64,000 nucleotides of DNA from JAAXHH01 sp965248395 (GTDB taxonomy: Bacteria; JAAXHH01): positions 1,984,001 through 2,048,000 of the forward strand of contig OZ252103.1 in the NCBI GenBank assembly GCA_965248395.1, in the 5' to 3' direction. The notes below the pieces were generated by a model. That model saw nothing but the letters and a program-made list of their open reading frames with translations. It ran no database searches and was not told the DNA's origin. Positions within the stretch are counted from its first letter, which is position 1. Every line of letters starts with the position of its first letter. Below, piece after piece: positions 53,686-61,509 of the stretch. The position numbers were made by a program, and so were the translations under genes.

Positions 53686-54471
53686 TTATCCCGCGGGAGG
53701 GTCGAAACGACCGTCCGCCGCCGTCCATCCGCCGTCAACGAACATGACGGAACCGGTCGTGTAGGAACTGGCTTCAGATGCCAGGTAGAGTACGGCTCCC
53801 GCGATTTCTTCCGGCCTGGCCCATCGCCGGAGCATGGTCTTGTCCGCGTAAGCCCCGTACCAGTCCGGAAACCGTTTGATCTGGGCGGTCAGCGGCGTGT
53901 CTAAGACGCCGGGAGCTATGGCGTTGGCCCGAATCCCCTTGTCGGCGAGTTCGGCGGCCAGTGCGCGTATCATGAGGACTATGCCGGATTTGGTCGCGGC
54001 GTAGACGCCCTGTCCCGGTTCCACCACCAGGGACCTGATGCTCGAAAAAACGATAATGCTGCCCCCATGGTTTTCGGTCATGGACAGGGCGACTGCGCGC
54101 AACAGGCGGAAGGTTCCCTTCAGGTTGAGATCGACGACCCGGTCGTATTCTTCGTCGGTGTATTCAATGAGCGGTTTTCGTATGTTGACGCCCGGCGTGC
54201 TGACTAGCACGTCGGGAGAGCTGATCCGGTCAAGAATCCCCTGGATCTGGTCGGTATGGCGCATATCGAGTTGTACGGCCTCCGCAGAGCCACGGTCCGC
54301 GCGGATCTCGCCTGCGACGGATGCCGCCGCTTCCTCCTTTAAGTCGGCGCAGACCACGTGTGCGCCGAACTGAGCCAGGCACATGGCCGAGCACCGGCCG
54401 ATACCGCTGCCGGCGCCGACGACCAGCGCGTTTCGGTCCGTCATATCGAAGAGGTTTTTGTAGTCGAACAT
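53686..54471 (-). CDS. Short-chain dehydrogenase/reductase
   Basis: 261 residues. The cofactor loop GAGSGIG is at 19-25, and the catalytic residues are Ser144, Tyr157 and Lys161 (YAATK). The NNAG motif is replaced by STPG, an unusual change at the fold-stabilising position. The C-terminus ends in GSVMFVDGGWTA as in 3-oxoacyl-ACP or glucose dehydrogenase-like members. The ATG at 54471 is followed by the usual NLFDMTDRNALVVG opening. It probably shares a transcript with AEC, from the promoter at 54558-54586. Confidence 0.9.
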   Translation of the reverse strand: MFDYKNLFDMTDRNALVVGAGSGIGRCSAMCLAQFGAHVVCADLKEEAAASVAGEIRADRGSAEAVQLDMRHTDQIQGILDRISSPDVLVSTPGVNIRKPLIEYTDEEYDRVVDLNLKGTFRLLRAVALSMTENHGGSIIVFSSIRSLVVEPGQGVYAATKSGIVLMIRALAAELADKGIRANAIAPGVLDTPLTAQIKRFPDWYGAYADKTMLRRWARPEEIAGAVLYLASEASSYTTGSVMFVDGGWTAADGRFDPPAG

Positions 54472-54557
54472 GGAAGGGTCCCGGGCGCCGTGTTTTACAT
54501 TAAGCCTTGGGCAAAACCGGATCGGCGTCCTATTTGGCGGCAACCGTCCGGACCACT

Positions 54558-54586
54558 ATCTTAGATTCCAGCGTTGCCCCTGTCAA
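54558..54586 (-). promoter_or_regulatory. sigma70-type promoter for the SDR and AEC genes
   Basis: On the minus strand TTGACA (54586-54581), a 17-base spacer and TAAGAT (54563-54558), about 85 bases before the SDR start. It diverges from the diacylglycerol kinase-like gene. Confidence 0.6.
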
Positions 54587-54685
54587 GTTGATCGCTCAGA
54601 GGTCAGCCGCGATACGCAGGGCCTGCAACATCGGGCCACCCTTTTCGTGATACCATGCATCTGCGAGATACGTGAGAGGAAGGGT

Positions 54686-55576
54686 ATGACCGGAAAACTG
54701 CTCATTGTTGTGAATCCGAAATCTGGAAACGGACGCGGCCTGCACTTTGCGGAGCGCGCGAAGGAGTTGTTGACAGCGAATAACGTGCCGGTCGAAATCC
54801 GTTCTACCAGGGTTCGAGGCGAGGCGGAGGCCATCGCGTCGGATGCCGCGGAATCCGGGTATTCCTGCGTCGCCGCCTGCGGAGGCGACGGCACCGTGCA
54901 CGAAGTCGTGAACGCGCTGGCGGGTACGAGCGTCGCCCTCGGTATCCTCCCCTGCGGCCGCGGCAACGATTTCGCCCGGGCGGTGCGGATACCGCCTATC
55001 CCGGATAAGGCGGCGGACATCCTTCTGCAGGACCATAGGAAGTCCTACGACCTGGGAAAGGTGAACGGTCGGTATTTCGCGACGGTCGCGACACTGGGAT
55101 TCGATTCGGAAGTGGCCAGGCTGGTTTATGACGGCGCGGTACCTTTCAAGGGTATGACGGCCTATCTCTGGGGATTGGTGCGCATGTTGCGCATCTATCG
55201 AGGCGTGGGTTTACGCATGAGCGGTGATTTTGGCACCATCAACCAGACGGTTTTGCTCGCGGCTACCGGGAACACCTCCACTTACGGCGGCGGGATAAAG
55301 ATCGTGCCGAACGCCAGTCCGACAGACGGAGAACTCGATATCTGCCTGGTGCGCATGATGAGTGCGGGCCGCATCCTGCGCGTGTTTCCGAGGGTTTACT
55401 GGGGCGGACATCTGAACCACCCGAGCATCTTTTCGTACAGGACGGGCAGACTGAAACTGGAAACGGAAGAGCCGGTGGTCCTGTTCGCCGACGGCGAACC
55501 CGTGGGTGAGACACCTGCGGAGATCACGTCGGAGCCTGGCGTCATGTCGGTAGTGTGCCCGGTCCAGGATGCCTGA
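54686..55576 (+). CDS. Diacylglycerol/lipid kinase family protein
   Basis: 296 residues of the DagK/YegS group. The nucleotide-binding GGDGT is at 66-70 and the early NPKSGNGRG at 10-18. The C-terminal domain ends with ADGEPVGETPAEI. It phosphorylates diacylglycerol or a related lipid with ATP. The frame opens 72 codons further upstream but those residues are unlike the family. The ATG at 54686 has GGAAGGG just before it. It is convergent with the next binding-protein gene. Confidence 0.9.
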   Translation: MTGKLLIVVNPKSGNGRGLHFAERAKELLTANNVPVEIRSTRVRGEAEAIASDAAESGYSCVAACGGDGTVHEVVNALAGTSVALGILPCGRGNDFARAVRIPPIPDKAADILLQDHRKSYDLGKVNGRYFATVATLGFDSEVARLVYDGAVPFKGMTAYLWGLVRMLRIYRGVGLRMSGDFGTINQTVLLAATGNTSTYGGGIKIVPNASPTDGELDICLVRMMSAGRILRVFPRVYWGGHLNHPSIFSYRTGRLKLETEEPVVLFADGEPVGETPAEITSEPGVMSVVCPVQDA

Positions 55577-55584
55577 CCGGATTG

Positions 55585-57228
55585 CTACTCCCTGCTCTTG
55601 TAAAGCCGGGAATACATGAAAGCGCCCACGATATCGTCGCCATACTGGCTGTATCCCTTGAGATTCGACTTGCGTAACTGAAGCGTGAGGGGATGGAATA
55701 CAAAGGCGGCGGCGTATTCGGAAACGAGAATCTCTTCCGCCTGCCTGTAAAGCCCGGTGCGGTTCGCCGGGTTCAACTCCGAGCCCGCCCTTTCCACCAG
55801 CCTGTCGAATTCGGGGTTCGCCCAGTCGTGCCGCCCTGCGCCCTTCGGTTGCGAGTGCCATGTCATGTCGAGCATGTTGCGGGGATCCACGTAGTCGGCG
55901 ACGAAGCGAATAAAACCGAAATCCATTTCCCAGTTGTACAGCTTGTTCATGTAGGCTGATCTGTCGAGGGTCTGTATGGTGACGTGGATCCCCAGGTGTT
56001 CCAACAACATGCTTTGAATGGCCACGCCCGCCATTTTCATGGAAGGCGTCGGTGCGCGAATCCACATTTCCTGCCTTGGAAAACCCCGCCCGTTTGGATA
56101 GCCGGCCTCCCTCATCAACTCCTTCGCCCGTTGCGGGTCGAAAGCCTGGTAGGTTTTCATGGCTTCGCCGTTGTATTCCTTGAAGTCCGGCGGCATCATG
56201 GAATAGGCCGGCGCCGCCGCGCCTCTCAGGACCACCCGGCAAATGGCGTCCCGGTCCACCGCCCTGGCGAAGGCCTCGCGTACACGGATGTCGTTGAAGG
56301 GCGGATCGGCCATCTTGAAGAACAGGTACCAGGTCGTTCTTCCTGGAGTTTTCACGAGTTCCCGGCTGAGTACGGGATGGCGTTCGATACGGTCCATGTC
56401 GTTGATATCGACCGATTCCACGTCTACCTCGTCGTTCTCGTAGGCCAGGACGGTCTGCGCCGCCGCGTACCGGAAGGGATGGATTACTTTTTCCAGCAGA
56501 GGCTTGTGGGGTCCGTTGTACATGGGATCGGGGACGAAGGTCATATGGCTTCCGGTCACCCATTCGGACATCCTGAAGCCGGAGTTCGACACGATGTTCT
56601 CGACCTGGGTCCATTTCCGTCCGTGTTTTTCTACGGCCCAGCGTGGAGTAGGGTAGGCCAGGCCGAAGGATACCACGTGGGGGAAATGAGGCGCACTGCG
56701 CTCCATGACCACCTGGAGCGTAAGATCGTCCACGGCCCGGACGCCGAGTTGTTCCAGGTCGGTGACTTCTCCCAGGCTGATGGCCTTTGCGTTCTTGATG
56801 TCATAATAAAAGAAGGCATAGGGATTGGCGTTGGCGGGATCGAGCATCCGTCTGAACGAGTACACGAAATCGTGGGCGGTTACGGGCCTTCCGTCGTTCC
56901 ACTTGGCGCCGGGACGCAGATGAAATGTCCATTCCATGGCGTCATCGGAGACGTCGTAATGGGTGGCCGCGGCCGGCATGGGTTGCCACAACTCGTCCCT
57001 GATGAGCAGTGTTTCGAAAGGGAGCAGGGTGGATTCGCCGTCGTAGAGATTGATCTGGATGTCGAGGCTGCGCGGTTCGGGACTCATCACGCGGAAGACC
57101 TGCTGGTCCAGCGGCGCCGCATCCGGTGGAAGGACGACACCGATCGAGTTCGTGTACTGGGCAAGGATTGGTCCGGCCGCCAGCAGTACCGCAAGGGCGA
57201 GTAAAAAGACTGGAACGATTCCGCGCAA
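55585..57228 (-). CDS. Family-5 extracellular solute-binding protein
   Basis: 547 residues. A cleavable signal (about 1-23, ending ILAQ) is followed by the PPDAAP motif shared with the two paralogues. It aligns closely with the 552-residue protein at 33221 along the whole length (MYNGPHKP, ENDEVDVESVD, NDIRVREAFARAVDRDAICRVVL, DPRNMLDMTWHS). No permease or ATPase is nearby. A promoter of its own is seen at 57285-57314. Confidence 0.9.
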   Translation of the reverse strand: MRGIVPVFLLALAVLLAAGPILAQYTNSIGVVLPPDAAPLDQQVFRVMSPEPRSLDIQINLYDGESTLLPFETLLIRDELWQPMPAAATHYDVSDDAMEWTFHLRPGAKWNDGRPVTAHDFVYSFRRMLDPANANPYAFFYYDIKNAKAISLGEVTDLEQLGVRAVDDLTLQVVMERSAPHFPHVVSFGLAYPTPRWAVEKHGRKWTQVENIVSNSGFRMSEWVTGSHMTFVPDPMYNGPHKPLLEKVIHPFRYAAAQTVLAYENDEVDVESVDINDMDRIERHPVLSRELVKTPGRTTWYLFFKMADPPFNDIRVREAFARAVDRDAICRVVLRGAAAPAYSMMPPDFKEYNGEAMKTYQAFDPQRAKELMREAGYPNGRGFPRQEMWIRAPTPSMKMAGVAIQSMLLEHLGIHVTIQTLDRSAYMNKLYNWEMDFGFIRFVADYVDPRNMLDMTWHSQPKGAGRHDWANPEFDRLVERAGSELNPANRTGLYRQAEEILVSEYAAAFVFHPLTLQLRKSNLKGYSQYGDDIVGAFMYSRLYKSRE

Positions 57229-57284
57229 TGGAAACCCCTTTGACAGGTTGCACTTTGGACCGTATGAAGTGTCGATAAGAGGTC

Positions 57285-57314
57285 AATATAGAACCTGTTC
57301 CGATGCGAGGTCAA
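57285..57314 (-). promoter_or_regulatory. sigma70-type promoter for the binding protein
   Basis: On the minus strand TTGACC (57314-57309), an 18-base spacer and TATATT (57290-57285), about 55 bases before the gene at 57228. Confidence 0.55.
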
Positions 57315-57411
57315 GAGATAGTCCTTCTACCCGTATTTGCTTGACATCGACTATCCTGGTGCCTACTTGATAAACTGCGGTTATTCTACGATCAGAGACA
57401 AGTTCCGGGTC

Positions 57412-58524
57412 ATGTCCATGCTGTCCGACAATCCCATTACCTTCGACCGCGTGATTCGTATCGCCATCGTGGTGGCGGTGATCTGGCTTTTGATCACCCT
57501 CATCGCCTATCTGAGCGACGTACTCATTCCATTTGCGGTCGCGCTGTTGCTCGCCTACCTGATCAACCCGCTGACTTCCTGGTTACAGCGAAAACTGCCT
57601 GTAAAGGCCAGAATCGTTTCCGTGCTGCTGAGCCTGACGATCATTCTCGGCGCCGTGGCCCTGTTCCTGTCCATCCTGATTCCCATGATCGTGGCCGAAA
57701 TCGCACAGATGCGCACTTTGCTTTCGGGACTGGTGAATGCGGATCAGTTGCAGGCGAGGCTGCAGGCCTACCTGCCCGCGGAAATCAGGATGTATATCGC
57801 CGATCTGGTCAGGATCGAAGAACTCGTTCAACTGCTGAACTTCGAGAACATCAGGGTTTTCTTTCAGCAGGTCCTACCCGGCGTGTGGGGCGTGTTTTCA
57901 GGAACCATCAGCTTCGTGATCGGTCTTGCGGGCATAGTCATCATCCTGCTTTACCTGGTTTTCATTCTTCTGGACTTCGACGAGATATCCGAGGGATGGA
58001 AAGATCTGATCCCCGAACAGTACAAGCAGGTGGTGCTGGAGGTGGTGTCGGATTTTACGACGGCCATGCGCGTCTATTTCCGCGCCCAGGCCCTGATCGC
58101 CTTCATCGTGGGACTACTCTTCGCGCTGGGCTTCTGGTTGATCGGACTGCCCATGGGGATACTGCTGGGTCTTTTCCTCGGTCTGCTCAACATGGTTCCC
58201 TACCTGCAGGTCGTGGGGATTATCCCGGCTGTGTTGCTCTCACTCACGGCATCTCTGGGTGCGGGTGAAAGTATTTGGGTTATGCTCGTTCTCGTACTTG
58301 CCGTGTTCGCCGTGGTACAGATCATTCAGGACGCCGTGCTTGTACCCAGGATCATGGGTAAGGTAACCGGGTTCAACCCGGCCGTGATACTCCTGTCCCT
58401 GTCCATCTGGGGCAAACTGCTCGGCATCCTCGGGCTGCTCATCGCCCTTCCGGTGACGTTCTTGATCCATTCGTACTACAGAAGGTTTCTTAAAGGTTCC
58501 CTCGCGGAGAATAAGCCGTCTTAG
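57412..58524 (+). CDS. AI-2E-family (PerM/UPF0118) membrane transporter
   Basis: 370 residues, about seven to eight membrane segments. The early FAVALLLAYLINPL and late VPYLQVVGIIPA, IQDAVLVPRIMG and GLLIALPVT segments are characteristic. Members include autoinducer-2 exporters and Na+/H+ antiporter-like proteins. The frame is open 25 codons further upstream; ATG 57412 (or 57418) starts just before the first helix. Confidence 0.88.
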   Translation: MSMLSDNPITFDRVIRIAIVVAVIWLLITLIAYLSDVLIPFAVALLLAYLINPLTSWLQRKLPVKARIVSVLLSLTIILGAVALFLSILIPMIVAEIAQMRTLLSGLVNADQLQARLQAYLPAEIRMYIADLVRIEELVQLLNFENIRVFFQQVLPGVWGVFSGTISFVIGLAGIVIILLYLVFILLDFDEISEGWKDLIPEQYKQVVLEVVSDFTTAMRVYFRAQALIAFIVGLLFALGFWLIGLPMGILLGLFLGLLNMVPYLQVVGIIPAVLLSLTASLGAGESIWVMLVLVLAVFAVVQIIQDAVLVPRIMGKVTGFNPAVILLSLSIWGKLLGILGLLIALPVTFLIHSYYRRFLKGSLAENKPS

Positions 58525-58613
58525 CCCTCGGGCGACCAGGCGGCCCCTTTGGACGGAGTCGCCTTGCCGGTTCAACGCGGCGTTAGTCGTAGAAGACATA
58601 TAAGGAGCAGTTA

Positions 58614-59108
58614 ATGGATAGGATTTCCTGGGACGAATACTTCCTTCGCATCGCTTACGCGGTTTCCGCGCGTTCCAACTGCGTTCGCCGACAGATCGGC
58701 GCCGTTATCGTGAACGACAAGATCATTACCAGCACGGGCTACAACGGCACGCCCATGGGCATACCCAACTGCTTCGACGGCGGATGCAAACGATGCAATT
58801 CGGACGGGCCTTCGGGAGCGAACCTGGACGAATGTATCTGTATACACGCCGAGGAGAACGCGATCGTTTTTGCTGCCCGGCACGGCTCGTCGACAAGCGG
58901 CGCGACGATTTACACGACCAACAAACCCTGCCTGGGTTGTTTGAAAAAGTCCATACAGGCGGGTATCCGGCGGGTTGTTTATGCCGAACAATACGCCTAC
59001 ACGAAATCCGTTGAAGAAGTGTATAACTGGCTGGTGGAAGAATCCGGAATCGAGATGGTCGAAATGAAGCTGGATGCGCAGCCGGAAACACTGGTGCATA
59101 CCGCCTGA
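58614..59108 (+). CDS. Deoxycytidylate (dCMP) deaminase
   Basis: 164 residues. It deaminates dCMP to dUMP for dTTP synthesis. The zinc-site motifs are H78-A-E80 in HAEENA (Glu as proton shuttle) and PCLGC with C106 and C109. The extended early segment with cysteines (CFDGGCKRC) is typical of the dCMP deaminase/ComEB group. AAGGAG precedes the ATG by seven bases. Confidence 0.95.
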   Translation: MDRISWDEYFLRIAYAVSARSNCVRRQIGAVIVNDKIITSTGYNGTPMGIPNCFDGGCKRCNSDGPSGANLDECICIHAEENAIVFAARHGSSTSGATIYTTNKPCLGCLKKSIQAGIRRVVYAEQYAYTKSVEEVYNWLVEESGIEMVEMKLDAQPETLVHTA

Positions 59109-59203
59109 AATCGGTCATATTTCGCTTGACGCCTGTCCTGCGTACCGGGCAGTTTACGCAGTGAAACCAGTAACGATCATTAACCCTGGTTACAAGTGCC
59201 GTT

Positions 59204-59941
59204 ATGCATACCAGCGAACGCATAGCGCAATCGGACTTCGTATATCGCCGGCTATCCGGTTCGGAATCTGACATCCTGTCGTTTGCCGACGCGTATCCCG
59301 ATTACCATCCCCAGGATCGCGTGGGACTGATTTCACCCCGGCTGGAAGACGGTATTTTCGGGGCGGCTGCCGCTGTCCTGGGCCTGGCGACCGGGTTCTA
59401 TGATTGCCTACGATCTAAAGCGAAACCTTTTTTTAATTATCCCCAACACCTGGTCTTCATAGGTGGACAGGGGTCGAGCATCCACACACGAAACGGGGAT
59501 TTCAACCTGACCGTGGAAGAATGGGGAGGACCCTGGGGATGGCTGGACGTCTGGCCGGAGACCAACTGGCATCTCTGCCCGTCAACGCCGGTGAGTATGC
59601 TCGACGCCGTCTATCGGCACCAGGTCAACCGGGTATTCTGGCCAGCTTCATTCCTGCCGGACGAAGTGGATAGGCCGCTTAAGGATTACGCCCGCAGGCT
59701 ACTGAGCAGCAGGTTGAAATCCGTATGGTATTACGACAGTCCGGAAGCGGACGTGGAAGTCCAGGCTTCAGAGTCCGCCGCGGACATCATCAAGGAAAGC
59801 CTGGAACGTCTTCCCCGCCCTGGCGTAGACGATCTGCACACGGGGAAGCCCGCTTCCCGGCAATGTATTTATAACCGTTTTAAAATAGTAGAACCTCAAG
59901 CGTTTCTGCAAGATATGGCGGTCTGCTTCACCGATGAATGA
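59204..59941 (+). CDS. Hypothetical protein, no recognised family
   Basis: 245 residues, soluble, no signal or membrane segment that I can see. It is rich in Trp and aromatics around residues 100-125 (EEWGGPWGWLDVWPETNW), with a PVSMLDAVYRHQVNRVFWP stretch next, and a charged C-terminal half. I do not recognise the fold. It lies between the dCMP deaminase and the PhyH-HEAT gene on the same strand, 95 and 100 bases away. The ATG is used as given; no strong Shine-Dalgarno is seen. Confidence 0.75.
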   Translation: MHTSERIAQSDFVYRRLSGSESDILSFADAYPDYHPQDRVGLISPRLEDGIFGAAAAVLGLATGFYDCLRSKAKPFFNYPQHLVFIGGQGSSIHTRNGDFNLTVEEWGGPWGWLDVWPETNWHLCPSTPVSMLDAVYRHQVNRVFWPASFLPDEVDRPLKDYARRLLSSRLKSVWYYDSPEADVEVQASESAADIIKESLERLPRPGVDDLHTGKPASRQCIYNRFKIVEPQAFLQDMAVCFTDE

Positions 59942-60041
59942 AAGGTGAAATCAGGTCGTAATCGAGTTTCGAACGAACCGCAGAAGGCTTTTCATGACGA
60001 CTGTCATGGCCGGCCGCTATGCAAAAAAGGAGCGGTGACTC

Positions 60042-61442
60042 ATGGTGGACAGATCCTACCTTTTCGACGATGACGCCATGCGCGACTTTATCGTAAACGG
60101 CTATCACGTGATCAACGTGGATCAGCCGGTCGCGCTGCACGATGACATTTACACGAAAACGAAGGCGATCATCGACGAAGACGGCAATCCGGGAAACAAC
60201 CTGTTGCCTCGTGTGCCCGAGATCCAACAGGTCTACGACGATCCCTCGGTTCAAGGCGCACTGACGAGCCTTCTCGGACCGGATTACGTCATGCATGCCC
60301 ACCGCCACCCGCACGTGAATCCACCCCACAGCCGGGGAGGCAACTGGCACAAGGACAGCTACTGGGGTTACACCAAGGTGCGGGATCACCATCCGCGCTG
60401 GATCATGGCCATGTACTATCCCCAGGACACCCCGCTGGAAATCGGCCCGACGGGGGTAATACCGGGCAGCCACTACTTCGAGTCTAGCGAAGAGACAGTC
60501 GGCGAGAACGGGTCAGTCCCCGATGGATTTCCCGCAAGCGGCAAGGCGGGAACCATTACCATCATACACTTCGATCTCTGGCACCGGGCGTTTCCGAACG
60601 AAACGGATAAGGTCCGTTACATGATGAAGTTCCAGTTTACGAGGATAACGGAGCCGGACCGCCCCTACTGGAACAGGCAACGCGACGATATCGACCTCGG
60701 CGACCTGTCGGACCATCCCCGCAGCGCCATGTGGAGGAACATGTGGCACTGGCTTGCCGGAAACGGGTCGGCCGGGAGCAGGCAGGGAGGCGAGGAACAC
60801 GTCGAGGCGCTCGCCGGAGACCTGACCCATGAACTCGAACAGAAGCGTCTGCACGCGGCCTATACCTTGGCGGAGTGCGGAGAATCCTCGCTTCCGCATC
60901 TCCTCAAAGCACTTCAACACGAACGGGACGAGGTCCGGCTTGAAGCGTGCTACGGGCTCAGCGCGCTGGGCACTGCAGCCATCGAACCGCTGATCTCCCT
61001 GCTCGGACACGGAAACGACCGCGTCCGAGGATACGTGGTTTACGCCCTTGGAGACATCCGGCACCACAGCCCATCGGTAGCAGAGCACCTGGCGGGTCTT
61101 TCAGACGACACATCGCCTTTTGTCCGCCAGAACGTGGCCGATGCCCTGGGCCAGATCAAGCTGGCAGCGGATTCGGCCGTTCCCGCGCTGATCGGTTTGA
61201 TGAAGGACGAGGATGAGCAGGTGCGATCCAGAACCGCCTATGCGCTGGCCCGATTCGAGGACGAGGCTCAGGCGGCCATTCAAGTTCTCGCGGACGCGTG
61301 CTACGATGAAAACAGGTACGTACAGGGCCATGCCGCCGTTGCCCTCGAACAGATCGGCACGCCGGAAGCGCTGCGCACGCTGCTGCACTGGTTGCAAGCC
61401 TCGCGGTGGTGTCCGGTGACGACCAAAAAGAGCACGTTCTAG
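60042..61442 (+). CDS. PhyH-type Fe(II)/2-oxoglutarate oxygenase fused to HEAT repeats
   Basis: 466 residues. The N-terminal ~215 residues are a phytanoyl-CoA dioxygenase-like domain with metal ligands H103-K-D105 and H181 and the 2-oxoglutarate-binding R192. The C-terminal ~215 residues (about 250-460) are five to six PBS-lyase-type HEAT repeats (e.g. EVRLEACYGLSALG, FVRQNVADALGQI, QVRSRTAYALARFE). AAGGAG precedes the ATG by nine bases. An inverted repeat CATGAC-GACT-GTCATG (59993-60008) lies in the leader. The HEAT part probably binds a partner or substrate protein. The substrate is unknown. Confidence 0.88.
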   Translation: MVDRSYLFDDDAMRDFIVNGYHVINVDQPVALHDDIYTKTKAIIDEDGNPGNNLLPRVPEIQQVYDDPSVQGALTSLLGPDYVMHAHRHPHVNPPHSRGGNWHKDSYWGYTKVRDHHPRWIMAMYYPQDTPLEIGPTGVIPGSHYFESSEETVGENGSVPDGFPASGKAGTITIIHFDLWHRAFPNETDKVRYMMKFQFTRITEPDRPYWNRQRDDIDLGDLSDHPRSAMWRNMWHWLAGNGSAGSRQGGEEHVEALAGDLTHELEQKRLHAAYTLAECGESSLPHLLKALQHERDEVRLEACYGLSALGTAAIEPLISLLGHGNDRVRGYVVYALGDIRHHSPSVAEHLAGLSDDTSPFVRQNVADALGQIKLAADSAVPALIGLMKDEDEQVRSRTAYALARFEDEAQAAIQVLADACYDENRYVQGHAAVALEQIGTPEALRTLLHWLQASRWCPVTTKKSTF

Positions 61443-61509
61443 CGGATGGGTTTCAGTCGTCGCCCACCCAATGGCGTTTCTGACCGTACGGTAGGAGTCT
61501 TTACTCCAA

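Noticed and set aside
55211..56614. 467-codon minus-strand frame over the binding-protein gene
   Set aside because: It overlaps the convergent diacylglycerol kinase-like gene and the binding-protein gene in another frame. Residue content is shadow-like, with many Arg and Gly.
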